From the NCBI GenBank assembly GCA_030220185.1, contig JASPKZ010009651.1, forward strand, positions 1 to 64,000: a stretch of 64,000 bases of DNA, in the 5' to 3' direction. Position 1 is the first letter of the stretch. Each line of letters opens with the position of its first letter. The DNA comes from Diploptera punctata. Taxonomy: Eukaryota; Arthropoda; Insecta; Blattodea; Blaberidae. The position numbers and the translations under genes were made by a program. Positions 22,981 to 33,884 of the stretch are shown here, one piece after another. The notes beneath the pieces are model-generated. The model was not told the DNA's origin. It did not search any database and saw only the letters and a list, made by a program, of their open reading frames with translations.

Positions 22981-23982
22981 TTATAGTAATAATTATAGGC
23001 TGAAAACTGTCTCAAATCCTGTCCATTTTCATTTATTGTTATTTCTCCATTATTTCCTATTACATAGGTATAGGGACATTGCCTACTCTGGCATTTAAGT
23101 CTCCACTTATTATTAAATGATGATCTTTTGTATATTTATCAACTAATGTTTGTAATGTTTTATAAAATGTTTTTGTTTCTTCTTTCTTGCCTTCCTCTGG
23201 GGCATACACAGCAATTATCATCATATATCCTCTTTCAATTTTAAATCTGGCTATCAGGATTCTTTCATTTATAAACTCATAGCTATTCAATTTGTTCTTC
23301 CATTTTTCATCTATTAAAATTGCTACTCCACACTGCGCTCTTGTTGTCTGTTCTACTCCGCTATACAACATAGTATAGTGTTGTAAGTCCTTTGTTCCTT
23401 TTAGTTTCTTTTTGTTTCTGTATTGTTGCTATATTTATTTCTTTTTTCTTTAATTCTCTTTCTAATCTTCTTCTTTTGTATTTATTCCCCTTACGTTCCA
23501 ATTTCCCAATTTCAAAATGTCCTTTATTCCAAATCGTATCCTTTATCTTGCTTGGGTCGGTTCCTTTTATGACAATCCGGCTGATTTCCATGAAGCTTCT
23601 CAGTAAGATAAATGTCTCCTGGAAGCGTTACGAGCGCTTCGCAGGACAAGGATGGTGGAAGGGCTGCTTCCTCTGAGCCTCCAAACATGCTCCTCTGGGT
23701 ATCCACCCCCCAAGAGAGGGCTGCTTCTTCCGCTCTTCAAGCCCTACAAGTTTAGCTGTGCTATTCCTTGTCGCCCTGTTGACCGTTGAAGACTTGACTT
23801 GACGAAGATGTGGCCGCCCAATATGGATACAGACGCCATTCCTTCGTTGTGAGCTATACTTAGTTCCCCTCGCCTCTTACCCACCAGCAAGATTAACCTA
23901 AGTCAATCTTCCCCAGTAGAGTCGTCTGGTTCATCGGGTACTAAGCCCCCCCACCACGTCAAGGTGATAGCTCCTGGGGGGG

Positions 23983-24070
23983 ACTGTTCTTATTACATTT
24001 GTTTTCAATAGAGTTAGTTCACTGTTATGTAGTTTCCTCTTCTGCCTCAATGTGTGAGGTGATTTTTAAG
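23983..24070 (-). mobile_element. LINE A relic, right part of the nest host
   Basis: After the duplicated ACTGTTCTTATT the sequence continues with TTAGTTCACTGTTATGTAGT and TTCCTCTTCTGCC, which corresponds to the LINE A stretch near 61190-61230 (TAGCTCACTATGTAGTTTTC). This confirms that B1 landed in a LINE A copy. Confidence 0.7.
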
Positions 24071-24293
24071 AACCAACATTATTATAAACATTTTATGAAA
24101 TTCATAACAAATATGAATGACAATATGTAGTATTATGTAAGATGATTTATGTAATTCATAACTCTCATTCAAAACCATATGATAATATTTCTGTTTTACA
24201 ATGTATAGTATAAAATTGTTATTGTTATAATAAGCTACAACCCTAATATGCCTTTGTGGGGAAATAGGATTTCAAAATATTTGGAGGTTCAGC

Positions 24294-24327
<34 letters not shown>

Positions 24328-24343
24328 TATAATAATAATAATA

Positions 24344-24407
<64 letters not shown>

Positions 24408-24500
24408 TAATAATAATAATATAATAATATAATAATATAATAATATAATAATAATAATAAATAATAATAATAGTAATAATAGTAGTAGTAATAAATAATA
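24294..24500. repeat. (AAT)n array
   Basis: About 200 bp of AAT units with single-base interruptions and a TAG/TAA patch at the right end. Confidence 0.95.
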
Positions 24501-25050
24501 TGTAGTTTCCTTCATTGACATGTCGTTTCTCTTTGATACAACAAATTTAAAACTCTATATTTTATGTACGTATTGGTATTATTTCCTCCTCTGTTAAAGT
24601 AAGGACCATGTTTGGCAACTATAAAACCGGAAAAATCATCGATTTACATAATAAAATCTTGATTTTTTAAAACTTTGGATGACAAGAATTCCTTATTACA
24701 AAGTAGACCACGGATTTTTAGATTTATCCAGCTAAAATAAACGGTAATAAAAATGTAAAATATATTCTAAAATACTACTTTAGGCTTTCGTATTTTTTTA
24801 ATGACATCAGGTGTCTTATGACATTTCTGGCATGCTTTCCTGGCATTGGCGCAATTGTAACACACATCTAAAGTTGGTACTACCTGAAAGGTGGAGTTAT
24901 GTCACCCCGATTTGATGAATAATAAATTATAACGAAGCAACAAACCAGTCCTGAAAGCCAAGTCGAGTTTATACCCATACGTCACCATGTACGGACAGAG
25001 TGTTCTCTAGCAGGAGTTTATTTTTTAACCAAGTTGATTTACTTACGATT
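24501..25050. other. No recognised feature
   Basis: AT-rich; GTATTACTTGG-like SINE B sequence starts only after 25050. No ORF of interest. Confidence 0.45.
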
Positions 25051-25051
25051 T

Positions 25052-25290
25052 TTTTTCCCTGCAGATGTCAGTGAGTGACATATGGTTAGCATATCGCCTC
25101 AAAGCGACATCTTAAGGTATTACTTGGATAGGAAAGGCAGATTAAATTTTGCTCAGAGGCACTAATTTAGGCCTGAGATTATTTTACGAGCCCGAAAATC
25201 TTCAGTCTCGGGACCCACGGCTTAACGTCCCTCATGGAGGGCTTGTTCATTGAAATTTTCCATCCTACAAAAAAATACCATCGACTTCTC
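25052..25290 (-). mobile_element. SINE B, diverged
   Basis: It matches SINE B at 35584-35893 through ATATCGCCTCAAAGCGACAT, then TATTACTTGGATAGGAAAGG and CTCGGGACCCACGGCTTAA. The tRNA-like head, expected at the right end on the minus strand, is not recognisable beyond 25290. Confidence 0.7.
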
Positions 25291-26580
25291 GGCACCAAAA
25301 TCAAAGAAATTTACCTCAGACTAACGAACCTAAATATCATCTAAATTCCAGATCATGGGTCGCCGCAGGAATAATACCCACTTAAAAAAATGTAGTATCA
25401 CATAATAAGATAAGCTAAATTAAAAGCGAAATGGATGTAAAAATTACCAATTTAATTAACTACAATTAATCAGGCAAATTATTTTCACGCTTTTATACTA
25501 TTTCAAATTCTTATAAAATCCAAAGACCTTTCAACGCTAAACTGGAGTGAATTATGTATTCATTTTTTCCCCATTACACTAAAATCAGACATTTGTTTCT
25601 ACTGTTATTTTGAGCGCACAAAAATGAGATAAAAAATCATGTGAAAAAGAAGTTTGATTTTAGTACAATAAACATTACATGAAAATCAAGTTTGGGTATA
25701 CAATTATTATATAGTACGGTAGGATATAAATACATTTCACTACAATTTTCTCTGATAAAACGCAAGTTCATTAAAATAATTATACAGAATGTAAATAAAT
25801 GCATTGCACAAACATTTAGGGATGACAGAATAGACCAAAGCAAATGTTCTTTGTTAAATGATCATAGGTCGGAAAATAATTTATTGAATAAAAAACTGAA
25901 AACGTCTCTATGCTGTACTGTAATAGTATATTACGATGCAAGGTTCGGAAGTGGCATTTACATAATCGACGAAAATGTTTAAAAACCGAGCGATAGGGAG
26001 GCTTTTAATTTCCGAGATTCTGTAAAATAATTCACAAACGTGCGTTGTACATTATTTTTGCGCGATGGTGTTTTCAAAATAATAAATAACAGTAAAATAA
26101 TAGCATATTTGTTGGAAATATTTGCGTTCATTATAAACGATTGACTAACGTTAACAGTGTGGGCAATGTTTATTAGTTGAAAGTACAGGAGGCCGTGAAA
26201 TCGATTATTGATTAAATGGCCGCAAGTACGTATTTATTGTTTTATATTGTTTCAAATAAAGTTCAGTTCATATAAAATTCAGTGATTTGTTTCGTATAAT
26301 GTATATTAACACTACCTTTTGGATATTTTTTTTTGTATATACATTGTACGTAGTATACATAGAGGGCAGTGGTTTTACTTCCCGCACGTGGTGTAAATGT
26401 AATATTACAGTGTAGTTATTTAGGTTGGCAATCCCGAAACGTAGGAAGCTGAACTTTCAATCATGATCGTCATTGCTCTAAGTATGACAAAATGACATGC
26501 ACTATCGCGCAAAAACAAAAATTATACAGCTGTAACTTTACTTAGGGAATTCTTGACAAGTCCGAGAATATTTTGAATCG
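25291..26580. other. No recognised feature
   Basis: AT-rich. An open stretch 25692-25982 on + (96 codons, …ISLQFSLIKRKFIKIIIQNV…) matches nothing I know. The rest shows neither ORFs nor terminal repeats. Confidence 0.45.
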
Positions 26581-26589
26581 CAAATTTGG

Positions 26590-26830
26590 TTAGAAGTGGA
26601 GTGGCTATGGTGGACCATTGTATGGTCGTCTCGTTCTCCCGACTTTACCCCACTTGACTTTAGTGTATGGGGGCATTACATGAGCTTGGTGTAGGTGTAC
26701 GACTCCTATTGAACTGGAGAAATCGTTGGAACGATCGGACCCTAGCAGCTGCTAACTCTGCGAACTGCCTGGAGTCTTCGAGCATTGTAACACCAATTCA
26801 AGACGACCGAACCTATATATTTTAAGGTAC
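26590..26830 (+). pseudogene. Mariner-like transposase C-terminal relic
   Basis: A stretch near 26600-26700 reads WWTIVWSSRSPDFTPLDFSV then WGHYMSLV across one frameshift. The RSPDxTPLDF-WGH motif carries the last catalytic acid of Tc1/mariner transposases. It lacks everything upstream. No terminal repeats identified. Confidence 0.7.
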
Positions 26831-27049
26831 CGTCCCTTTACATTTCCACAATTACAAATACAATATTGACATATAATGTGTATTCAAAAATATCTTAATA
26901 AAACAAATTAAAACGACCTTACTGCTACAGGTTCATCCCACCACATCCAGAGAAACTGACATCACCAGACAACTACAGATAGAACAGCAACAACAACTGA
27001 AGAGTAAAATGAAAAATGCACATAATACCATAATTGTATGAATAATTGT

Positions 27050-27909
27050 CTTCTTCTTCTTCTTCTTCTTCTTCTTCACTTCCTGGTTTAGGCAAGAGTT
27101 GCCTGTTCCGTCTTCACTTGTAGATCTTCCGAGGATGTCCGACATCTCTTCTTCCTCTTGGAAAGTAATGGAAGAATTTATTTGGTAATCTTCTTTCTTC
27201 CATTCTTTCTACATGTTCTTTCCACTGTATCTTGTTGTTAAATATCTTTTCTTTTATGGAGTAGATCTGCAGTTCTTCACGGATATCCTCGTTTCTTATC
27301 TGGTCCATTCTAGTGCAGCCTTTTACTCTTCTTAAAAATTTCATCTCGGCTGCTTGGATTTTACTTTCTTGTTTGGTAGTGGTAATCCAAGATTCACTCC
27401 CATACAAAAGGACAGGGACAGCCATTGTTTTATAAAATTTTAATTTTGTTTGTTTATGGGCTTTATTATTCAATGTTCTATTTATTGTACCACAAATAGC
27501 TTGAAACTGATGTGTTTTGTGTTCAATATCTTTATCATACCCATAGCTGATGTCATATCCTAAATATTTAAAGTGGGATACTTGTTCAATAATTTCGTCT
27601 CTAATTACTATTTTTGCACGCAGAGTAATTCTTCCACAAAATGCCATTACTTTTGTTTTACTTATTGAAATTTTAAAATTATAATCGCTACATATTGCAT
27701 TTAGTTTGTAAGCAGCCAATTGTAACAGATCTTCATCAGGGTGTAGTAAGACCAAATCATCGGCGAAAAGTAAGTTATTAATACTTGTGTTATTGTTCAA
27801 TCTAAGGCCATTGTCCATTATAATTTTCCATTGTTTCATAATGTCGTCGATATATATATATATATTAAAAAGAGTGGGTGATAGACTACACCCTTGTCTA
27901 ACTCCTTGA
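27050..27909 (-). mobile_element. LINE C, 5'-truncated, with target duplication
   Basis: An 860-bp insertion flanked by ATGAATAATTGT (27038-27049 and 27910-27921). The tail is a CTT array on + (GAA on the element strand, 27050-27076). Only the RT C-terminal half is present, so reverse transcription stopped early. Related to LINE B but clearly a different family (different tail, about half the residues shared by eye). Confidence 0.9.
27114..27895 (-). pseudogene. LINE C reverse transcriptase, C-terminal fragment
   Basis: An open frame of 241 codons (27114-27839) contains the catalytic box LLFADDLVLLHPDEDLLQL (about 27720-27780), then SHFKYLGYDISYGYDKDIEH, the thumb PVLLYGSESWITTTKQESKI and C-terminal CTRMDQIRNEDIREELQIYS, finishing in a GRRDVGHPRK motif. 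No frameshift inside, so this is a young truncated copy. The upstream RT motifs and endonuclease are missing. Confidence 0.85.
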
Positions 27910-28530
27910 ATGAATAATTGTAATAACCTAAAATGTAAACATATTATGTTTAAATAAAGAAAAGACCGATGTCCGGGTTTGGCCCTCCCAATATAAAATC
28001 ATACCAAAGCCAAACTTGGCAAGATCCCGCATGATCGACCATTCCGATTGAGGTTTTAAGCGGTTTCATTCAATCCAAGAGTAAATGGTGGAATAGAACC
28101 CCAAAAGGCCCGCTTCCGACTTCACTCTACTACAATGTGTCTTAAACTTCAAATTTAAAATTAAAATAAAAAAAAACAGGGCTCATGTATTTTACAAGAA
28201 CCCGGGGTCCTACCTATAAAGAATAATTGTAATAACCTGAAGTGTACATAGATTATATTTAAATAAAGAGAAGCTTGATGTCCGGTTTTGGTCCTCCCAA
28301 TGTAGAGTCATCCGAAAGCCAAAATTGGTAAGATCCCGCGTGATCGACTATTCCGATTGAGGTTTTAAGCGGTTTCCCTCAATCCAAAGAGCAAATGCTG
28401 GAATAGAACTCCAAAAGGTCCGCTTCGACTTCACTCTGCTAAAATTCAAATTTGAATTCAAAATTTAAACCGGGGGTAATGTATTTTACAGAAACCCGGG
28501 GTTCTAACTATTAGGGAGGACCAAAATGGA
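27910..28530. repeat. Two tandem units of about 308 bp
   Basis: GAATAATTGTAATAACCT starts both units (about 27913 and 28221). Both continue through GATCGACCATTCCGATTGAG (second unit GACTATTCC), TTTTAAGCGGTTT and an ACCCGGGG end near 28200 and 28495. Identity is high but with several substitutions. LINE C inserted exactly at the first unit's left edge. Origin unknown. Confidence 0.85.
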
Positions 28531-28576
28531 TCGCTCACCGCCAACACTTAAGTGATGGCCGCAGAGCTTTCCATCG

Positions 28577-28609
<33 letters not shown>

Positions 28610-28690
28610 AACCTATAAAGGAGAACCAAAACGAATCGCTAACCGCCAACACTTAAGTGATGGCTGCAGAGCTTTCTATCTATCTATCCC
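28505..28690. repeat. Two tandem units of about 85 bp with TATC tails
   Basis: CGCCAACACTTAAGTGATGG followed by (C/T)GCAGAGCTTT occurs at about 28537 and 28643, each running into TATC repeats (28577-28609 and 28678-28688). Confidence 0.85.
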
Positions 28691-28711
28691 TTTACTTCTA
28701 AATTACTTCAT

Positions 28712-29397
28712 CATCATCATCATCACTCCAGGGATTAGGCAATTGCCCGTTCCATCTTCATAATGCATCAGCCCAACGTCTTCTAGGTCTTCCAACATCA
28801 CGTCTTCCTCTTGCTTGATAATTTCTTGCTAACAATGGATATCTCTCCTTACTCATTCCATCCATGTGATCAATCTATTTCTGTCTGTAATTTGTGACTT
28901 TATCCAATAAAGGCTGTACTTTCAATTCTTCTCTTATATCCTCATTTCTTATTCTATCAAGTCTTGTACATCCTTTTACTTGTCTTAGGAACCTCATCTC
29001 CGCTGTCTGTATTCTATCCTTCTGTTTTTTCACTGGAGCCCAAGTTTCACATCCATACAATATTGTGGGAACCGCCATAACATTATACATTTTCATCTTG
29101 CTTTCTTTTCTAATTTTATTTTTGAATGTTCTCTGTATTGTTCCACACACCATCTGAAATGTACTTATTTTGGAGTCAATATCTCTTTCCACATTGTAGC
29201 CAACATCACAGCCCAAATATTTGAAACTAGACACCTGTTCTATACTTTGATTTTCTAAAATAATTTTGGATCTCACTGGATCTCTTCCTCTAAAAGCCAT
29301 GGTCTTCGTTTTCCTTACAGAAATCTTTAGATCGTATAATTTACATATTTAATTTAATGCATGCATTGATTTCTGTAAGTCGTCTTCATTTTTCTGT
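28712..29397 (-). mobile_element. LINE B2, 5'-truncated, with target duplication
   Basis: A 686-bp copy of the LINE B 3' end flanked by ATTACTTCAT (28702-28711 and 29398-29407). The 3' end has the same ATC-type tail as B1 and B3. The 5' break lies just beyond the catalytic box region, in the segment reading FCKNEDDLQKS-like. Confidence 0.9.
28875..29300 (-). pseudogene. LINE B2 RT C-terminal fragment
   Basis: 141 open codons: MAFRGRDPVRSKIILENQ, VSSFKYLGCDVGYNVERDID, LYGCETWAPVKKQKDRIQTA, CTRLDRIRNEDIREELKVQP. Catalytic FADD is not included. A stop after NYRQK ends the frame before the terminal HMDGMSKERY segment present in B3. Confidence 0.8.
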
Positions 29398-29407
29398 ATT
29401 ACTTCAT

Positions 29408-30190
29408 TAAAGTAAATATGAAGCTAATTTCAATTTCATTTTTGCTATTTTAGCAACATATATTATGTTATCTTTATAATACATTATTTCACATCCATGA
29501 AAACATATGACAGTAAAATCCAAACAAAGTAAAAATAAAATATGATTTTTTTCGTAATTTGTTATTCTTGAAAATCCCGCTTCAGGTTTTAAAACTAATC
29601 CCCTCACACTGAATTAATGTAACTCTACTTCCGTTGGTAAAAATTTATAATGGATGGTTCACAGCCATACCTGATGCCAAAATGAAAATATCTTGCGAGT
29701 GGATTTTTATTTGCGGAATTTGACAACGTAACTGGCTACATTTTGAAGTATCGCCTTGTAATGTGAAAAAATTACGCAGTGCAATGTCAAACAGAGTGGG
29801 CCATGTCATTTGTTTGCACGAACATCTGTTTGCATCTGTTAGTAATTTTGTGGTATTCAATGAATTTAGTAATGTGAAAAAAGCAAATTAGAAACACGCG
29901 TCCGACAATATTGATATACAACGTGTGACAAATGGCATCACCGCAAACTGAACTAATACGAATGTAAGACCATATATCACTATAATGTAGAAACATTACA
30001 ATTGCATTGTTTAAAAATGTTTACACAGACGAAGAAAGTAAATACCTAATTAAAGCAGGAAATTTCTGTTACTACTCAGTACAAAGTCTCCTATTTTTTG
30101 GAATTCCAAAAGAACATAGGTCGTTCTCATGAAAAGATTATAAAAAAATATAAAACTTCATCGATTCTACCGAGCAGACACCAAAAATGA
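29408..30190. other. No recognised feature
   Basis: AT-rich DNA with short chance ORFs on the minus strand; no domain or repeat boundary seen. Confidence 0.45.
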
Positions 30191-30209
30191 TCATGATCAT
30201 GACACACAT

Positions 30210-30211
<2 letters not shown>

Positions 30212-30241
<30 letters not shown>
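30212..30241. repeat. (AT)n
   Basis: About 14 AT units; a second array lies at 30353-30393, just before repeat R copy 2. Between them a pyrimidine-rich stretch (CTCGTCTCTCTCCATCCAAT) may be an old LINE piece. Confidence 0.9.
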
Positions 30242-30244
<3 letters not shown>

Positions 30245-30349
30245 CAGAATTTTAATGTTTACACATATTTCTGTGCCTAAAGTTTTATTTTTCTTCTCCA
30301 CTCGTCTCTCTCCATCCAATCCATGTCCTCCAGTTCTGATTTCCTGCAT

Positions 30350-30394
<45 letters not shown>

Positions 30395-30397
<3 letters not shown>

Positions 30398-31346
30398 GAA
30401 TGTTTGTTTGTACATACTTTATGCGCGGCCATACCGTTGATCCGATTGTGATGGGGCTTTTGCTAAATGTTAGGTTATACGAGAGTTGAGATACTCAACT
30501 CATACATCCTTAAAACACCCTTTGTAGTGAAAAACCTGAAAAAGGTCCCTTTTTACCCTTAAATGGCTTAAGCTGTCTAAACCATAACAAATATACCAAA
30601 TTAATGTACATAGAATTGAATATCTAAAAAAAGTCTACAAAACATCCGCGACAGCATACGTTTATCTTTTATAGATAAAACACAATAGCCATTTTTGTCT
30701 TTCATTGATGCCAAGGAGATCGGGATAAGCAGATTCCTGGGCAAAAGCATGTGCTGCCATACCATTCATCCGATTGTCATGGAGCATTTTGCATAATGTT
30801 CAGGATTTTCCCGGGAAGGTTATAGATTTGAAGAGAGTTTAAATGCTCCAGTTTTTCGCCCTTAAAAATCACCTTCTGTAGTAAAAAAAAAAACGTGAAA
30901 AAATGTCGCTTTTTGTAAGCTTAAATGGTTTACGCTGCCTAAATCATAACAAATACACAACATTATTACAGATAGAATTAAATATCTCAAAAAACACTGC
31001 AGAAAAATCCGCAACAGCATATGTTTATCTTTTAAGGATGACTCACCAATAACCATTTTTGTCTTTCATTGATGCCAAGAAGATCTGAAAAAGTAGATTC
31101 TCGGGAACGGATAGCAGCGCACAGCGGGTATTCTTTTACGAACTCAAAATAATGAATTTAGTATTTTAGCTCATTTACGCCAAGTACGTCGGACTACGTA
31201 GATTTCCGGCCAACGCCGGGTAAACAGCACGGGTATCTAAAAATAATTTTGATATAAATTTATATATTTTTCTTTTCTTATTCAACTAAAGGTAAAAGCT
31301 GATTAATTTAGGCGTAGCAGCGTATGCCGGGTATTAGCTAGCATAT
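30395..31346 (-). repeat. Repeat family R, copy 2
   Basis: Read on the minus strand it starts TAGCTAATACCCGGCATACG near 31340 and ends ACAAACAAACATTCATT near 30396, as in copy 1. The internal ATGAAAGACAAAAATGG box appears near 30696 and 31055. AT arrays abut its left side and short TATA tracts its right, as in copy 1. Confidence 0.8.
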
Positions 31347-31407
31347 ATACGAGTATATAGGTGTATCAAAATTAATAGCGCAAACTGAAACGCTTAAATA
31401 TATATGA

Positions 31408-31410
31408 TAA
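31408..31410. repeat. T2 target duplication TAA, left
   Basis: TAA here and at 33662-33664. Confidence 0.8.
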
Positions 31411-33661
31411 CACTGGGGAACAAAAAAAATATTTTTTTCTTGGTGCCTGAAATTTTTCACCTGATTCTGGGTATTTCGGCACTGCTGATTCCAAAAATGT
31501 CATCCATTTTGTTGCAGCAGCTCTAGTTTGCAAGATATTGATGATACTGCTCTTATGTACCACCATTGTAAATCGATTGTTTGCATAATACTAATTGATT
31601 TAATCCAAGTTATATTCATGTTGTTGTTGCCGTTTGCATATGTAATTTTACTATTTGACAATTGGTTTATCCTTTTTCTAGACTGACATGGCTTCAACAC
31701 GAAGAAAATGTGTGAATAATCCTGATGTGTTTTGTTTCATCTGTGGGGAGTACACATTCACTCAACAAAGAAAACCTATAACTGACTTTGTAAGAAGAGC
31801 TTATTTGGCCTATTTCAAAGTACAACTGGGAGATCAAGATAAGCCTTGGGCACCTCACATTGTATGTAAAACGTGCACAGAGCATCTACGACAATGGACA
31901 AATGGGAAAACGGAAATGCTTGAAATTTGGGGAACCAATGATCTGGCGAGAACAAATTAACCATAGTGATGACTGCTATTTTTGTTCAGTCAATGTAAAG
32001 GGCATCAATAGCAAAAACCGGAATAGATGGGTATATCCCAATCTACGCTCCGCAAGACGCCCTGTTCCACATTCAGAGGAGATACCTGTTCCAATTTTTA
32101 CCAGTCTTCCAGAGTCACCAGAAGAAGAGGATGATTCAACTGAAAGCTATTCTGAGGGAAATGACAGCGATTTCCCAGGACCTTCATCAGTTTCATCCGG
32201 TTTTAGTCAAGCGGAACTGAACGACCTCATAAGGGATCTAAGTCTTCCAAAGAAGTCATCTGAGTTGTTAGCTTCCAGGCTGGCAGAGAAACAATGTCTG
32301 TTACCGGGAACAAAGGTCACAGTCTATCGCAAAAGAGAAACAGACTTCCTGCCATTCTTCACAGTAGAAAATCAATTTGTTTTTTGTATGAATGTTGAAG
32401 GACTGTTAATGAAGCTGGGTGTAAGAAAATACACACCAAGTGAATGGCGGTTATTTATAGATAGCTCCAAACGCAGCCTAAAATGTGTTCTTTTGCATAA
32501 TGGGAACATATACAGGTCAATCCCAATTGGTCACTCAGTTTCTATGCGTGAAAATCAACATACAATAGCTACAGTGCTAGAGAAGATCTCTTACCGTGAT
32601 CACCAATGGGTAATGTGTGTCGATCTCAAGATGGTGAATTTTCTTCTAGGACAACAAGTGGGTACACCAATAACCCATGCTTTATATGTTTATGGGACTC
32701 TAGAGCCAAAGATCAACATTGGGTGAGAAGGCATTGGCCTCTTAGAGAAAGCATGACCGTTGGAGAAAAAAACATCGTTGCAGAACCTTTGGTTGACAGA
32801 AACAACATCATCTTGCCACCACTGCATATTAAACTTGGTTTAATGAAACAGTTCATCAAGGCGTTGAATAGAGATGGAACATGTTTTGGCTACATATGTA
32901 CAAAATTTCCTGCACTGAGTAAGGAAAAAAATAAAAGCAGGTATATTGGATGGACCACAAATCCGCCAACTTATTAATGACCATCAATTTCAAGACTCAA
33001 TGAATGATACTGAAGCAGCCGCATGGTCTTCGTTCTGTATGGTAGTGAAGAATTTCCTTGGAAACTATAAGTCTCCTAATAGTGATGAACTAGTGGAGAA
33101 TATGCTCACTGCTTTTTGTGCACTAGGTTGTAACATGAGCATCAATTACACTACCTACACAGTCATTTGGATCGATTTCCAGACAATCTTGGAGATGTAA
33201 GTGAGGAACAGGGTGAGCGTTTTCACCAGGAATTAAGTACAATGGAAGAAAGGTATCGTGGACGGTGGGATATACATATGATGGCGGACTACTGTTGGAG
33301 CATCCACCGAGAATGTCCAAGATCATTGCATCGGAGGAAATCACAGAAACGGGATTCTGCGACCTGATGGAGGAAAATTAATGATTCTAACGAGACTAAT
33401 GTGTAAATAAATTATGGTAGTTATATAGATACAGTTGTTTCATGAAAAAGAAAGTATTTGTTCTTTTGTATTTAATTGTATGCGAGTAATATAGTTGTAT
33501 ATGTGGACCAGTATTTTTGAACTGGTATATAATTTGAATAAACTCTATCTCAAAAACTAGAGCTGATAGGACGAAACTGAAATCATCTTTGGAATCAGTG
33601 ACCCAAATATACCCATAAATAGGTGAAAACATTAAGGCACCAAAATCACTGTTCCCCAGTG
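31411..33661 (+). mobile_element. DNA transposon T2, 2251 bp, inserted in a mariner-like terminal repeat
   Basis: Same ends as T1 (CACTGGGGAACA at 31411-31422, inverse at 33650-33661), same internal organisation, and TAA target duplication. Compared with T1 I see almost no substitutions but more than ten single-base indels, mostly in runs of one base. Confidence 0.92.
31688..33369 (+). pseudogene. T2 transposase candidate, frameshifted as written
   Basis: It starts MASTRRKCVNNPDVFCFICG at 31688, giving an intact first CxxC that T1 lacks because of indels. An extra A near 31906 shifts the frame; 31860-32726 is open and covers CYFC, the acidic linker, FIDSSKRSLK (first Asp near 32460) and VMCVDLKMVNFLLGQQ (second Asp near 32622). 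Later shifts near 32670, 32930 and 33145 divide the rest; CFICLWDSRA, HIKLGLMKQF and SEEQGERFHQ (about 33200-33229) follow. The breaks lie at different places than in T1. No introns seen. Confidence 0.8.
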
Positions 33662-33664
33662 TAA
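33662..33664. repeat. T2 target duplication TAA, right
   Basis: Pairs with 31408-31410. Confidence 0.8.
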
Positions 33665-33884
33665 TAGAAGCAAACAAAGATCTAGTAAAGATGGGTTCGA
33701 AAATGAGTCACGTGCGAGATAATCGCAAATGTGTGGTTACAAGCCGCCTCTGACTTCAGTAAGAAACATCGTTCTAGTGAGTACAAATTGATTTGAAAAG
33801 TAGACTTTTCGTTTAATTGCCATTCAATGTTGCCTAAAAATTCACTCATAGTTTAAACCTAACAGGGAATACATTTAATATATC

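Larger units (their letters stand above)
18500..23706 (-). pseudogene. LINE B1 endonuclease/RT polyprotein, interrupted
   Basis: From the 5' side (right): N-terminal MDTQRSMFGGSEEAALPPSL at 23647-23706, endonuclease pieces at 23060-23590 with ISGDLNARVG at about 23080-23110, then T1 inserted, then SDHYLVIS at about 20540-20565, the linker and RT N-part 19590-20426 with NYRGISLMNTGYKIYTKIIN, the catalytic FADD box at about 19155-19180 and the C-terminal CETWAPVKRQEDRIQTAEMR at 18740-18800. Several one-base indels relative to B3 break the frame. Confidence 0.85.
18461..23982 (-). mobile_element. LINE B1, complete RTE-like retrotransposon, split by T1
   Basis: It is flanked by a perfect 12-bp duplication ACTGTTCTTATT (18449-18460 and 23983-23994), so both ends are firm. 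The 3' end has a GAT/ATC repeat tail (18461-18476); the 5' leader starts CCCCCAGGAGCTATCACC on the minus strand. Without T1 and its TTA duplication it is about 3.26 kb, matching B3 without its LTR (3.25 kb). One protein with endonuclease and RT, about 3.2 kb size and a short-repeat tail fit the RTE clade. Confidence 0.92.
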
